DNA from: Pollenia angustigena | Lineage: Eukaryota; Arthropoda; Insecta; Diptera; Polleniidae | DNA: 64,000 nt | Direction: 5' to 3' | Assembly (NCBI GenBank): GCA_930367215.1 | Contig: OV884057.1 | Coordinates: 252,056,830 to 252,120,829, forward strand | Part shown: positions 1-11,224 of the stretch, in pieces | Layout of the letters: every line of letters begins with the position of its first letter | How positions within the stretch are numbered: the stretch's first letter is position 1 | Program-made: the position numbers and the translations under genes | Notes under the pieces: generated by a model | Database searches by the model: none | What the model saw: only the letters and a program-made list of their open reading frames with translations | What the model was told of the DNA's origin: nothing

Positions 1-2
1 GT

Positions 3-398
3 GAACTGTTTGCTTTCTGTGATTCATACAGTAATAGTAAATTAACTGTAGCTTACAATGCGATTCTACGATACGTCTACGGAATAAAAAGATATGATGG
101 AACTTCTCTATATTCTAAATCTTTGTACAGAGTTAATCTTGAAGTATTGCTTAAAATTAAATCACTTATACTCATTCATAAAATTATATACACCCAAGAA
201 CCAAGTTATTTATATGACCGCCTAAAATATCCACGTTCTAATAGAGGAAAACACATCATACAACTAAGATATCATACGTTAATTTCTGAATGGCAGTTCT
301 TTACAAATACCATACGACTGTGGAACTCACTACCCAACACAGTACAAACCATAGGCAACGTTATGCAATTCAAAAATAAATTGTTCACTAGTTTTTAA
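3..398 (+). pseudogene. 3' end of a non-LTR retrotransposon reverse transcriptase ORF (CR1/Jockey type)
   Basis: The frame is open from base 3 (no start inside the window) to a stop at 396-398, so only the C-terminal part of an ORF2 is present. It shows the conserved tail that follows the RT domain in CR1/L2/Jockey-type LINEs: an ILRYVYGIKRYD-like block, then LLKIKSLILIHKIIY, then the hallmark LWNSLP followed by a final FKNKL. These elements copy their RNA by target-primed reverse transcription in the nucleus. The catalytic RT motifs lie outside the window on the left. The assignment to a LINE is firm; the clade is inferred from the LWNSLP-type tail only. Confidence 0.75.
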
Positions 399-660
399 TA
401 ATAACACCTTTTTTGTTTTCTTTATATACCTCTGTATCTTATAAATAAATATTTTTTTTTTTTTTTTTTTTTTTTTTGATAATATATTTTATGTTTTTCT
501 GTCTTTCATATAAAACTATAATAATGTATTATTTTTGTCTTATTTAATGAATGTTATTAAAATAAATTGTATCGTTATAAGATCACATACTGTAATTAAA
601 AAGATTAAATTCTTGTTGTATGTGATATCCAAGCAATAAATAAATAAATAAATGATAAAG
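399..660 (+). mobile_element. 3' UTR and short-repeat tail of the LINE
   Basis: Non-coding sequence follows the stop. It has a long T-run at about 450-477, several AATAAA-like hexamers, and ends in tandem AAAT units at about 637-653. This is the kind of simple-repeat tail on which many fly LINEs end. The 5' end is outside the window, so no target-site duplication can be tested. Confidence 0.6.
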
Positions 661-926
661 AATACGCGGTCGTTGACTCGCGTTGTTGTCGAATGTAAAA
701 CGGGTTTAAACAAAGATCTGGCTGTATATATATTTTTTTTCTTTTATAATGTTTTTGTCTTCATTGTGAAAGAATTGCGAGCATTTTTAAGTTGAAAAAA
801 ATACCCGGGTACGCGGTTATTGACCGTGGGTTAACTATATTCGTATGTCCGTTGAAAAAGGTTTTCCGAAGACCCCGATACGACTACGACTAGGTAGTTA
901 TATATTTATGTCACATATATTGCTAT
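661..926. other. Unassigned spacer
   Basis: AT-rich DNA with two similar short blocks (around 663-680 and 808-830, each with TACGCGGT and TTGAC). No ORF or repeat boundary recognised. Confidence 0.4.
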
Positions 927-934
927 ATGTACAT

Positions 935-2447
935 TAGGGTGTCCCAAAAAATGTTTTCTTTCTGATTTTCATAGGTGCTCAATTAAAATTTAAAAGCTTA
1001 TAGGGTAAAGTATTTTTGGTTTTTTTTTAAGAATTTTCGGAATAGGTTTAGAGGTCGCGCAAAAGGAGTTTTCATAAAAAAACGAAGTTTTCGGCCTTTT
1101 TTTAACTATACTCATAACTTGGTTAATACCACGAGCTTCTTCACTGCTGAGGAAACAGTTTTAAAGAAAAATATCCAAGCTTTATTCCTGTGTGAAAAAA
1201 TTATAAGTTTTGGTGATGAGTTTACTCATTTAGATACCCTTAATTACAATTTTTCGTAATGTTTTAAAAAAAATTTGTAATAACGCTTTACAACTTTTTA
1301 AGTTTAAATAAAAACGAAAAAAACTAATGATGCAGTTTGAAAGACAAATTAATTCTTATTAATATGAATAAACAATTTTTAAATTTGTTCTTACCGTTCC
1401 TGAGTTAAACCCGTTTTTATCTTTATACCCAGTATTTGTTTTTACAAGCTGTTTGCCAGTTCACCAATCTTACCCAATCAACAAAAGAAAAAAATTTCTT
1501 TTGCTCTGTGAAAAATCATTTATTGAGGTTCTTGCGATGTAGTTCTATACCTTGCAATAAATTCTGGTAATCAGTTTCAGAAGTTGTGACATTAATATAA
1601 GTATTAGCCAAAGCCACACCTCGTTCTGCCACATCATTTACTACTTGTAATTGTTCAACTTTTTTCTTTGCCTCTTGAAATGACTTGTTGGCTTTCCAAT
1701 TCTGTGGATCTATTTTTAGAAAATCGATTGAAATATTGCAAGCTTCAAAAAAAGTAAGACTGGCTTTTGAAATGAATTGTTGAATTTCTTTATTTCTAAA
1801 GTTGTCTTCTGTTAAAGTTACATTTGCTACTTCATAATCGCTGCATGGAGTATCTGCAAGATTTTTTTGTCATTAAGTGCTAAGTTTTGGTGTCGATACG
1901 TTCATCAAAAAACGCTGGGGCAGCCAATTTCGGAGTAGAGTACCACTGATGACCTAGAAAAGTTAAAGCGAGGCTTTTGCAACTGCTTTATTAATAATTT
2001 TATAACACAATTCCATTTTTGTTTTTCTAATTGTTTAGAACTTATCGGTATTCAAAATCGCGTCACTAGTTTTTATACTTTCATATAAATTTGAAAAGTA
2101 ATAAACCGTTTTTTACAGAATATGTTAAAAAATTACAAAAATACTTAATATGTGGAATCGTAATGGACAAAAATATTGCCGGAACTTAAAGTTTTTGCAT
2201 ATGGAAATAAAGTTTGGGAAATTTTCTTTAGAAATATTCGGTCAAAGAATAAAATGAACGTGGTTATTGACGAAGTGATGAGTCAAGTTTGAAAAAGGCC
2301 GAAAAACCAGATTTTTAACAAAGACTTGATTTGCGCGACCTCTAAAACTCTTCCTAAAAATCTAAAAAATAATTCAAAAATACTGGACCCTATAAAATTT
2401 CAAATTATGCTTGAGCCTCTGACAAAATAAAATTTTGGGACACCATA
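935..2447. mobile_element. hAT-like DNA transposon, decayed, with 8-bp TSD
   Basis: The two ends are inverted repeats of about 160 bp. The left starts TAGGGTGTCCCAAAA and the right ends with the complement of TATGGTGTCCCAAAA; both arms share AGAGGTCGCGCAAA and TCGGCCTTTTT further in. ATGTACAT flanks both sides (927-934 and 2448-2455). That octamer is a palindrome, so here it could be part of the TIR, but the sister copy at 5115-5588 has a non-palindromic 8-bp TSD in the same frame of reference. Eight-bp duplications fit the hAT superfamily. It contains a transposase remnant on the minus strand. Confidence 0.75.
1517..1990 (-). pseudogene. Transposase remnant of the 935-2447 element (C-terminal part)
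   Basis: On the minus strand 1860-1517 is an open frame of about 113 codons ending in TGA. It contains NDVAERGVALANTY followed by ELHRK, and earlier FFEACNISIDFL. A block with GHQWYSTPKLAAPAFFDERI lies just upstream (about 1885-1960) in another frame and is broken by a stop. The W-Y and FFD pattern followed by AERG and HRK resembles a large, poorly named group of arthropod transposase-like proteins that I recognise by pattern only. Since it sits between TIRs with hAT-like TSDs, it is most likely the decayed transposase. No catalytic residues can be assigned. Confidence 0.55.
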
Positions 2448-2455
2448 ATGTACAT

Positions 2456-3339
2456 ACATATGTACTCATCGTTTTTTTAAATTCTGTTTGATAATATGCA
2501 TAAACAGGTGGGTGGGTGGTGTGGTGAATGCCATTTAAAATTCGACACTGCCGACTTCTTGTTATTAATAAACCATTTTATCAATTAATTTTTTTTTTTG
2601 CAGTTGTATTGAATATTTTGTGTTTAATGATTCAGCAAAATTGTAATAAATACATATCTTCATAATAAAATCTTCATATTTTACATAGTCATCAGAAAAT
2701 GTTTTAAAATTACTTATGTTCATAAGTAAAACATTCAAGCATTCAATTAAATGTACATAATGTAAAAAAATGGCTTTATCATCAATAATGATTATTTGAG
2801 GTCGTAACGTTTGTTGAAAGAGTCTTTCATAGAAGTTTAAGTCGATATAAGACAAAATTGAGTTATCGCAAGTAGAAATGGTGTCAAATCTTTTTGTTTA
2901 TTAATTAAGGTTGTTTTAATGACGGAAAGTAAATTTGGATAATCAATTGTCAAATGTAAAATCCATATGAAAATGAACATGTCTGCTTAAATTGACAAAT
3001 ACAGACCATTTGACCAGTCACTTATCTATTCTCAATGGACGTATTTAGTGACAGTTACTACAATGTAGTATTATTTCAATAAAACAAGTCCTTGAATTAA
3101 ATTCAAGAACCAAATTTAAGAAAGTCCCAAAAAATGTGTCACACCACCGGCGAAGACTGTACTGTAATTCATTACATTTTTCTACCTTTTTGTTCTACAT
3201 AAGCCAGTTACATGATTGGTTCTCATTTCACTGGTCATGCGTTCTTTCTTTTTGTACCTGTTCTATTTTCACAACTCCTAGGACAATACTGTTGGACCAA
3301 TTGACTCAAATTTCCCGCAGGGAATTGACTTCAGTTCAA
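2456..3339. other. Unassigned AT-rich stretch
   Basis: No recognised gene or repeat boundary. A 96-codon minus-strand frame at 2565-2855 is AT-driven and matches nothing I know. Confidence 0.4.
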
Positions 3340-3475
3340 AATACTCTTCTTATTCCAGCTGCCATTTACAGAAGCAGTTTCTTTTTTTTTTGCTATTACA
3401 CGACGTGTATGCATTTTGCAGTGGGAAATTTGAGAAGTGTACTGCTAAATACATGTCGTGTGAAAGAACATTTAG
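3340..3475. repeat. Short hairpin-bearing repeat, copy 1
   Basis: TTTACAGAAGCA is followed by an inverted pair, ACACGACGTGTATG and ACATGTCGTGT, around the block GCAGTGGGAAATTTGA. The same arrangement is seen at 57105-57215, so this is a dispersed repeat of about 120 bp. Family unknown. Confidence 0.5.
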
Positions 3476-3532
3476 TAAATATATTTGGTTTTGAGAGCTA
3501 ACAAATTACTGATTAAAAGTTTCCCCCGTATT

Positions 3533-4727
3533 CTTAAACAATTATTAAATTTAACAAACGTTTATTAGGGATACTTTTCATAGTAAATTTGATCTTTAAA
3601 CCTTTATAAATTTTAAAAATTTTTGTAAATACAGGCATTTAATTATTTGAAAAGTGTCGTTTTTTAAAACATTTAATAACACCACGTGACAAAATTACAA
3701 CAAAGTCGTGACGAAATGAATCTGGCAACTTTATGTAAAATTGTCCGCTGAATCCGAATATGAAGTCAGAATTGTCAAAAGTAGAACAGATATTCCAAAA
3801 TAACCGTTATTTGTGTTTTAAAAAAAGATGATTTGACTGAAATGTAAATATCTTCAAAAATTGTAAACGGATTAATTATGTAATTCTTTCTTTTTAGTGA
3901 AAGGTTATAAAATTTCTAAAATAACCATGGATTGCTTGTGAAGATTGGTCAAGAAATGACAGAGTTACAGGGGACAAAAGTTTGAGCTTCATTGAAATTT
4001 TTGGATTTTGTTAAACATTGTTCTTTTCAAGTTATTTTTTTTAAACCAATGATTTAAAAATCCTAATGTTTTATTGCATGCGACATTAGATTATTTTAAT
4101 ATGAACATTTTGAGCCCAACAAGACAAAGATTGGTACAAAAATGACAAAGCTACAGAAGATTTAGTAAATTAACCCACATAGATATTCATTAGTTTTAAG
4201 CAATTTTTAATATTTATTTTTACTAAAAATTTAGCTTTTTATATTTATTTGTTGTGGGTTAATGCAATTAATCTTCTGTAACTGTGTCATTTTTGCACCG
4301 ATCTTTGTCTTGTTGGGCTCAAAATGTTCATATTAAAATAATCTAAATGTTGTTGGGCACAAAATGTTCGTATTGAAATAGGCTAAAATTTTATTTTTTG
4401 GATATTTGCATTTCAGTCACAGCATCTTTTTTAAAAACACAAAAACGGTTATTTTGGAATATCTGTTCTACTTTTGACAATTCTGACTTCATATTCGGAT
4501 TCAGCGGACAATTTTACATAAAGATTAGGTGTCAAATTCATTTGGTCAAAAAATTGTTACGTAGTGTAATTTTTAAATTTTTACTGCCGCATTCGTTGGC
4601 ACAACAAATAAAATTTTGCTAACGTTAAAATATATTTAATGAAATTAAAGTTAACAAAACATATTTTTTATGAAAATTTACTTTATAAACTTTTACTAAA
4701 TTTAATAATCGTTTAGGAATACGGAGG
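3533..4727. mobile_element. Foldback element (near-perfect 1.2 kb palindrome)
   Basis: The left half (3533-4210) reappears as its reverse complement in the right half (4215-4727). The outer ends are CCCCGTATTCTTAAAC and its partner. Inner blocks such as GACTTCATATTCGG, GGTTATTTTGGAATATCTG and TCTTTGTCTTGTTGGGC occur in both arms in opposite orientation. The centre is an AT-rich loop at about 4200-4250. No coding frame is evident, so it is a non-autonomous foldback (FB-like) or large-TIR MITE. An arm fragment also occurs at about 60880-60960. Confidence 0.75.
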
Positions 4728-5106
4728 TTATAATTTTGTGTAACTTTTGCTTAGTCACTATTTTGTTGTAGTTTCCCAATTTCCTATATCTTCATGATGA
4801 AAACATGATTTTGTAAGACAATTACCGACTTAATATCAATATATTAAGAAAAATGCATATTACAAAGCGGGTTTCTAACGAATTTACTCTACTTTTCGCT
4901 TAAAAATAATAACGAAAAAAGCTGAAATTGATTTTGTTTTATTTTGTGAACTCCATATAACGTAGAAAGTAGTCCTACGAACCAGTTTGAAAGCAGGGTA
5001 TAAAAAGTGCATTTGCCTAAAAACATTACAAGTGACACTTGAGAAATTTCTAAAGAACAAAAACAATATGACTTGTTGGTATTTAAAGTTCAATACGTAC
5101 ATACAT
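4728..5106. other. Unassigned spacer
   Basis: AT-rich, no recognised gene. A 76-codon minus-strand frame overlapping 4884-5114 has no recognisable domain. Confidence 0.35.
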
Positions 5107-5114
5107 ATGGACAT

Positions 5115-5588
5115 TAGTGTATAATTTAAAAGGTTTTAGGGTAAAGTATTTTCGGGATTTTTTGTCAGATTTTTAAGAAGATGTTCAGAGGTCGCTCAAG
5201 TCGGTTTTTTGCCACAAATAGGGTTTGCCAGCCTTTTTAGAGTTTTCTTGATAACTTTCACTTTAAAGGAAATAATTTAAAAGAAAATGTCCAAGCTTTA
5301 TTTTTGAGTGCAGAAATTATAAGTTTTTGCAATGAATTTGTTCATATTTATGTACCCTACATTATAATTTTTCGTAATTTTTTCATAAATCTTGTAAATA
5401 ACACTTTACAACTTTTTAATTTTTTATGAAAAATTAAGAAAATTATCAACGCTGATCGAAAGATCAATTCGTTCTAAATAATTAAGACACAAATATTTTT
5501 GAATTTGCTCTCAAAAATAGTTGAAATATTTTTTTATTATGCTTGAGCACCAATGAAAATCCAAAAATAGTTTTTTTGGGACACACTA
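5115..5588. mobile_element. Non-autonomous hAT-like MITE, sister of 935-2447
   Basis: It shares terminal sequence with the 935-2447 element: AGGGTAAAGTATTTT, AGAGGTCGC and GCCTTTTT on the left, and TTTTTTGGGACACACTA on the right. It is flanked by ATGGACAT on both sides (5107-5114 and 5589-5596), a clean, non-palindromic 8-bp TSD that supports a hAT-type transposase. At 474 bp it is an internally deleted derivative with no ORF. Confidence 0.8.
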
Positions 5589-5596
5589 ATGGACAT

Positions 5597-5887
5597 ACTT
5601 ATGTCAAATGTACATGTGTATGGATATGTGTTCTTTCTTCTTAAATAAAAAATGTATGAAATGGGTTGATGTAACGGTTAATTATACCCATCTAATTCTA
5701 TTTTGTTGTAGTTTTTTTTTTCAAGTTCTAACAAGTATAAAAATATCCTTCGAAGTGCTGTAAAAATTTGTATTTTTATAGCTGCATGAGAACTTAAAAT
5801 GATAATAAAATGCATATATTAGTTTAGAATGAAATGTCTCTGATTATAATTTGGAAGATAATTTCAAGGAATTTATTTTTTATATAT
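5597..5887. other. Unassigned spacer
   Basis: AT-rich; nothing recognised. Confidence 0.35.
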
Positions 5888-6055
5888 GATTTCCGGCATA
5901 TGTCTCCGTTAGGAGCGCTGTGTAACAAGTTGCGCCATCTTGTTTGAACCAAATTTCGTTGATGCTTAGCCGATTAATTTCTGCAAACAAAAATTCAGTC
6001 CACATGGTTCGATAGCGCTCGACCGTAACCGCAGCTTCTTGCTCATTTCGGAAGA
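5888..6055 (-). pseudogene. Tc1/mariner-like (IS630-type) transposase fragment
   Basis: The minus strand reads about 56 codons without a stop: a TVERYRTMWTEFLF block, then INEIWFKQDGATCYTA. The WF-x-QDGA-x-C-x-TA block is the conserved region around the second catalytic aspartate of many insect Tc1/mariner-related DDE transposases. This enzyme cuts and pastes its element at TA sites in the nucleus. Neither the first nor the third catalytic residue is present and no TIR was found nearby, so this is an isolated scrap. GC content is visibly higher than the surroundings, consistent with coding ancestry. Confidence 0.8.
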
Positions 6056-6379
6056 GCGTGTAAGCCGCTCAAACAGTCAATATTAATGAATTTGATGGCA
6101 ATACGTTAACGGCTAGCAGCGGCTTGAGGATTGTCTTCACAAGTTGAGAGCGATGATAAAAATTAAAAATTTTTGGCCTTATAGGTTTTTATAAATTTTT
6201 TAAAACAAAAAATAGCATTCATTTTGCATAATTTTTAACGCCACTAAGTTCTGAAGATGTCCGAAAGTGAAAAACTTTAAACAGATAGATATGAATTTAA
6301 CACTTAAAAATATTTAAAGTCTACATATTTCAATTTAAAGGCAAGTTATGATGCAGACCTGTGTAATACCCCTTTAAAA
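6056..6379. other. Unassigned spacer
   Basis: The GC-richer part up to about 6150 probably continues the decayed transposon of 5888-6055, but no frame is kept. The rest is AT-rich. Confidence 0.35.
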
Positions 6380-6470
6380 AAAAAAACAAAAACCATATTA
6401 ATTTTTTTTTAACCAGTTGAAACCGTGTGTCTAACGCATCACCTTACACCACTCCGCCACTTACCCATAT
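6380..6470 (-). repeat. Possible degenerate tRNA-derived SINE head
   Basis: The minus strand shows TGGCGGAGTGGTGTAAGG, a good match to a tRNA Ser/Leu-type pol III A box. About 25 bases later comes GGTTTCAACTGG, a weak B box, and then an A-rich run. The anticodon arm cannot be folded convincingly. Low-confidence call. Confidence 0.35.
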
Positions 6471-6644
6471 TGCCAAAATGCTTTAAAATAATATATATTG
6501 ACTACGTTTGCTCAATTTATTGGACACTTTTTTATAATTACCAAAAAAGGATCATTTGAAAACAAGACCATTTTACCGGTACTTTCTAATTTTTTTAAAA
6601 CTTATATTTTTCCAAAGCCAACCTTTCGTAACCATTGAAGATTA

Positions 6645-7213
6645 AGGCCCGTTTTCACGACTAACCTTTAAAGATGGAAATAGTTAATGGTAAATACCTT
6701 TAGCACTAGTGAGGAATAAAGTTACCTTCAACTATTTTTCGTTTTCACAACTTCTGTATAAAATAAACTTAACATTTTTAAAAATGTGGCAATAATTAAT
6801 TAGATACCGATTATTTTTGTTAAAATAAAAATACGAACTGGCAACTACGTACTTTCTTTTTCTTTTCTCATTTTAAATTTTTGTGTGCACAAATATTTTT
6901 TAACAATGGAAAATATTAATGAAACACCGCGTAAACGCGAATTTAACATTTTGTAAATTTTATTTGTCAAAATACGATTTTGTTATTAATTTACAAAATA
7001 TACGTATACTTGGAGTTGCCATATATAAAAAATATGTGAATATAATATGGCAATATCAAATCTAAACCCAACTACAAAAGTTAAAGGTAAAACGTTCCTC
7101 TCTTTACCTTATCCTTCACTTTTAGATTTAAGGGAACTTGTGATAATTAAAAACTCATTATCTGTTCGATAACTTCCTACATTTAGCTATCGTTAAGTCG
7201 TGAAAACGGGCCT
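6645..7213. mobile_element. TA-flanked MITE with AGGCCCGTTTTCACGACT ends
   Basis: Both ends carry AGGCCCGTTTTCACGACT as an inverted repeat and are flanked by TA (6643-6644 and 7214-7215), as expected for Tc1/mariner-like mobilisation. The 569-bp body is AT-rich and non-coding. Confidence 0.75.
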
Positions 7214-7215
7214 TA

Positions 7216-9138
7216 GATATGTAGATAGTCTTAGGAATGATAATCAGAGAATTTTTCATTAATTAAACTTATGACCCGCGAGAATTTTGTGTCAATTGAT
7301 CTTAAAGCACTTATTCTGTGACCAGTAAACACAGTATTGTAATAAAAAGGATCGAATTGTGATATGTGAGGACAAGGACAAGTGTTGTTACTCCAGAGGA
7401 AAGGTAATTTAAGCAAAAATAGTCATGTGAATAGATTTTACTCGGGTAGTGGCCGATTCCCTCTGGTTCTATTACTTTAAATTAAGGAGATCTATCATAT
7501 TAACATGGTTCACTCGGGACAATTCTGAGACAGACATTATTTAAATCGAAATTAAACGTGTCCGTTAAGGTTATTTCAATGACCTGTTAGAGAGCATCAA
7601 AAAGGTGCCAAATAACCCCCTCCTAGGACCATGTTAAAGTGTCCCTTCATGTTGAGTGTAAGAACAAGAACCACCCCCTACCACTTTATAACTATCAACT
7701 GACAACTTTGGTGTTAGTTACCTTTAATTTTTGGGACATTAGTGTCTGTTTTTTAGAAGCACAATATTTATGTATGTATGTATATTTAAACTCCTTTTCC
7801 CTTAACATAAATAAAAAAAAAACAGATATATTTTCCAATGTCAACTTTTATCCTTAAATACTGTTTTTAAATAATGTCACCTTCATGGAACTTAAAATCC
7901 CTAAAATATGAGTTTTCGTAATATATAGAATGTAATATTTCTTTTTTTTTCAGTAACTTCTCTCAATATATTTGATTTTAACCTTAAGGCTGTGTTCCCT
8001 TTTTTATTTTAATTTCTTAATTTGTGATTTTTTTTTTAACTTATTTAAAAAACCAAAAAGGACCTTTACTTGATATGTTTGTTGTATTGCTTTTCTTTTC
8101 ATTTAAATTGACATTCAAAACACAAACATGTCAAAAGAAAAATGTCTGTTAATTTATGTTCTTTTTTTTTTTTTTTTGTTTTTTTTTTAAGAAAAGGAAC
8201 AACATTTTAAAACCAATTTTTTATTATTTATTTAAGGAGGTAATAAAATGAAAAAAGTTTTGACACAATTTTATTGTTTTAAGTTTAAATTTTTCGCAAT
8301 TTTGTTATTAAGTAAACTGTCTTTAATTAGCAGAACTTTATTTTCCCTTTTCTCTTTTTATTTAGGGATTATAATAATAATTAATCTGCCAAAAACTGCA
8401 ATAAATTTACAAACGCTTACTAGATATGCAATTAATTGTTGTTTTTTTTTTTAATTTTTGGCATTGAAAAATTGTAGAATAAATTTCATTCAAATGGCTT
8501 AATTACCGACTATCACTTGTTAACACAAATCGAAGGAATTAAAAAAACACTATTTAATTGTTATTCAGTGTGCAATAAATAATATAAAACTAAAATGTTA
8601 TAAAAATCACGTTAGTTTAAATGTTCATTATTGTTTCTAGTATGAACAAAGAAAATCTAAAAAAAGATTTTAAGTTTGTAATAAATAAAAGTATAATCTT
8701 AATTCATACAAAAATATATGAAGCTCGAATATATTTTGAAAGTATTTTGTGCCAGGGTTTAAAATGCTATCGCCATATTTGCAAAAGTAGCCAAATTTAC
8801 CTTTTTCCTAATAATAAAAAAAAAAATCAAAATTAAAAAGGCGACAAGTTCCACTGCTAAAAAAGCCCACACTTTAAAAAAGCAAACGCAAAACAAACAC
8901 TGTTTTTAAAAAGTAATTTTTTAATGGGCACTAGCTTCTTCCAACTTTAGCTTTTTTAACAATAGCAAAAGATTCTGCAAAAGATTCTTATTTGATGGAA
9001 CTCAAAAAGCAACGACAATCACTTTAATTTTGTAGGAAAAATATGGAAGAAAAAGAATGATACACACAGCTTCTGTCTAAAAGCCGCAAAAAACGAGATA
9101 ATAGCAACACAAAAGATCGCTGAAAGGTACACCATTGC
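7216..9138. other. Long AT-rich stretch without recognised genes
   Basis: Low-complexity DNA with poly-T runs (about 7940, 8020, 8161-8190). Frames of 60-72 codons at 7639-7857, 8248-8454 and 8621-8836 have purely AT-driven composition and no motif. I see no repeat boundary or host gene here. Confidence 0.4.
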
Positions 9139-9871
9139 CAGCGTTGCCATTTGTCAAGATTTCCTTTTTTTTGCAAGTTTTTTGAGATGCCAAAAAGTTT
9201 TAAATTTATTTAAAGTTTTTTCAAGTTTTTTTTTTTATAAATATATAAAGTTTTTCAATTTTTTGGTATGTAAGTTTTGGAAGTTTTAAAAAAAAATTTG
9301 TGTTAATAATAATACTTAACTTAAAAATCCCAAAGATATTTGTTTAGGTGCTACAGTAATTTCAGCACTAGCCTTATATAAATTATCTGAAGATGATAAA
9401 ACAGACTTAAGAGTTTATTGTTTAAAGTTTTATGTTGAACTTTGCAATGGATTGTTAAAAAGGTTCTATTTTGATAACGACTTCCAAGTTGAAGTTTTAT
9501 AACCTTTTAATGTAATAAGAGGTTAACAAAAAAGTATTGCTCAATTATGTGCTATTTTCCCAAATGTTATAGATGTAAGTGATATTCACTTTGATTTTTC
9601 GGAACATAATTTACAAAAAGAGCAAAATAAAAAAAGTCGTTGTGATAAGTCCGAAGTTTTTCCATATTTAAAAAAATTAGTTTATTCAATGTTGTCGTTA
9701 CCAATATCTGCAGCAAATGTAGAGCGTATTTCGGCAAAAATTTATTTAAACAAAAATAGTGTTAGAAACAAATTAGAAATACCAACTTTATGTCGTATTT
9801 TACGAACAAAATACTTTTTGAAACAAATAATAGTGATTGTAGAAAATTTAAGCTACAAAAGAGATGGCTAA
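9139..9871 (+). pseudogene. hAT transposase remnant with C-terminal dimerisation domain
   Basis: A frame starting near 9347 is interrupted by two stops (at about 9500 and 9525) and runs to 9871. Its end carries the hAT-C signature: SLPISAANVERI, then KIYLNKNSVRNKLEIPTLCRIL. In the family this C-terminal block dimerises the transposase and holds part of the catalytic fold. Preceding sequence encodes FPNVIDVSDIHFDFSEHN and further helical segments. A CAGCGTTGCCA motif at 9139 resembles a hAT terminus and may be the left end; I found no matching right end. Truncated and inactive. Confidence 0.75.
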
Positions 9872-10238
9872 TTTATATTTAATTTTTTTATATCTGTAAA
9901 TAAAATGAATTCCTAATACATTTTGGTATTTTCTTTTAAAAATTTGGCACTTTCGAAAAAAAAGTTTTTTCTTGCGAAAACAATTTTTTTTCTGGGATAA
10001 CATATGCGACCATTGCGAAAAAATACTCGACGCCGACAGGTGATATTTTTCATGCAGAACCAACACAACAAGAATTTGTTTTTGTTTTCTATACAATAAA
10101 ATAGAAAAGTAAAAAAAAAATGTTTAAATTCTTGTATGATCAGTATTTCAAAATGCGCTTGATTCAAGTATTACAAAGTTGATTTTATCCCGAATTCCTG
10201 TTTGAAAAAACCAAAAATGAAATTACAAAGAAAAAATT
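9872..10238. other. Unassigned spacer
   Basis: AT-rich with A and T homopolymer runs. Overlapping minus-strand frames (about 82 codons) have no motif. Confidence 0.35.
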
Positions 10239-10369
10239 ATTATGATCAGGGACCCGAAATAACTGTTATTATTTTTTAAATAGCCAATAGGGTTTGGAAA
10301 AAATAACTGAAAAAATTGGTCCTGTAATAATAACTATAAATTACCCAGAAAATTATAGTTCTGCCATAA

Positions 10370-10530
10370 ACATTATGAAAGATTATTATTTTTTTTGGTC
10401 TTTGATAACCGTTATGAAAGATTAATAATTTTTTTGGTCTTTGGTAACCATTATGAAAGATTTTTATTCTTATTGGTCTTCTATTACCATTATAAAAGAT
10501 TTTTATTTTTTCTGTCTTCTATAACCACGC
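10370..10530 (+). repeat. Tandem array of ~55-bp units (left subterminal)
   Basis: About four imperfect units of the form TTATGAAAGATTATTATTTT then TTGGTCTTTGATAACC. The right end carries the same array in inverted orientation, so this may be the transposase-binding region. Confidence 0.75.
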
Positions 10531-10804
10531 TACAGTTCGCAAATCTTAAGATATTTTTATAAAATTTTGCACACTGACTTATATTTGCACAAGGACGAAC
10601 TTTTTTTTAATGATTTTGGTAAGGATCTGCAAATTTGTTGGTATCTTTCTCATATTTAGTAAGTAGAAACCAATTATGCCACACAATCATGGTGCTGAAT
10701 TTAACTAAAATCGCTCCAGCTTTAGGCAAATTTTCCCGATTTTTTTTTTTAAATACAAGAAATTTCGCACTTAAATTGTATTTATATACCATTGAGAAGT
10801 CAGT

Positions 10805-10888
10805 GCTGTTGGTGTAGTAGCTAAGATGTGGACTCTGAAACCGATAGGACCCGGATTCGATTCCTGGCTCGAGCGACCAAAAAAAAAC
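10805..10888 (+). repeat. tRNA-like (SINE-like) block with A-rich tail
   Basis: GTGTAGTAGCTAAGATG resembles an A box. GGATTCGATTCC about 40 bases later is close to the pol III B box GGTTCGANTCC. A run of nine A follows at 10880. Acceptor and anticodon stems do not fold cleanly, so I read it as a decayed tRNA-derived SINE and not as a tRNA gene. Confidence 0.45.
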
Positions 10889-11109
10889 ATTTTTCAAAAA
10901 GAAATAATTATTTCTTAACATTCTCAACTATTGGTTGGCTTGAGCGAACTAATGAAAGTAATTTCTGTTCTAAAGCACTTCAAATCTAGCCGTTTGGATT
11001 CAGCATTGAACTGTAAGTCTCGTCATGTATTCCAGGAATATGCAACACACCTAATTACGCATGAGTGGAAGCGCAGTGGTGTCGGACATTATTCGCCAGC
11101 TCACATAGA

Positions 11110-11224
11110 ACATACCATTAAGTAGGCGATATTTTGAACCCAAATCGACTTCGGAACCATACAGATTTCGGACCCAAATAGGTGTAGGATATTATGTGGT
11201 CGGTCTTGACCGACTTTAACATTC
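11110..11224 (+). repeat. 3' fragment of the hairpin-headed retroposon
   Basis: It contains GTAGGATATTATGTGGTCGG, then CTTGACCGACTTTAACATTC, ending TTACTT. It matches the 3' end of the copies at 28082-28155 and 42190-42262. The 5' part is missing. Confidence 0.6.

Noticed and set aside
2565..2855. 96-codon minus-strand frame as a gene
   Set aside because: AT-driven composition and no motif; kept as unassigned DNA.
10370..10530. CRISPR-like array
   Set aside because: Units are imperfect with no unique spacers, in a eukaryotic transposon; they are subterminal tandem repeats.
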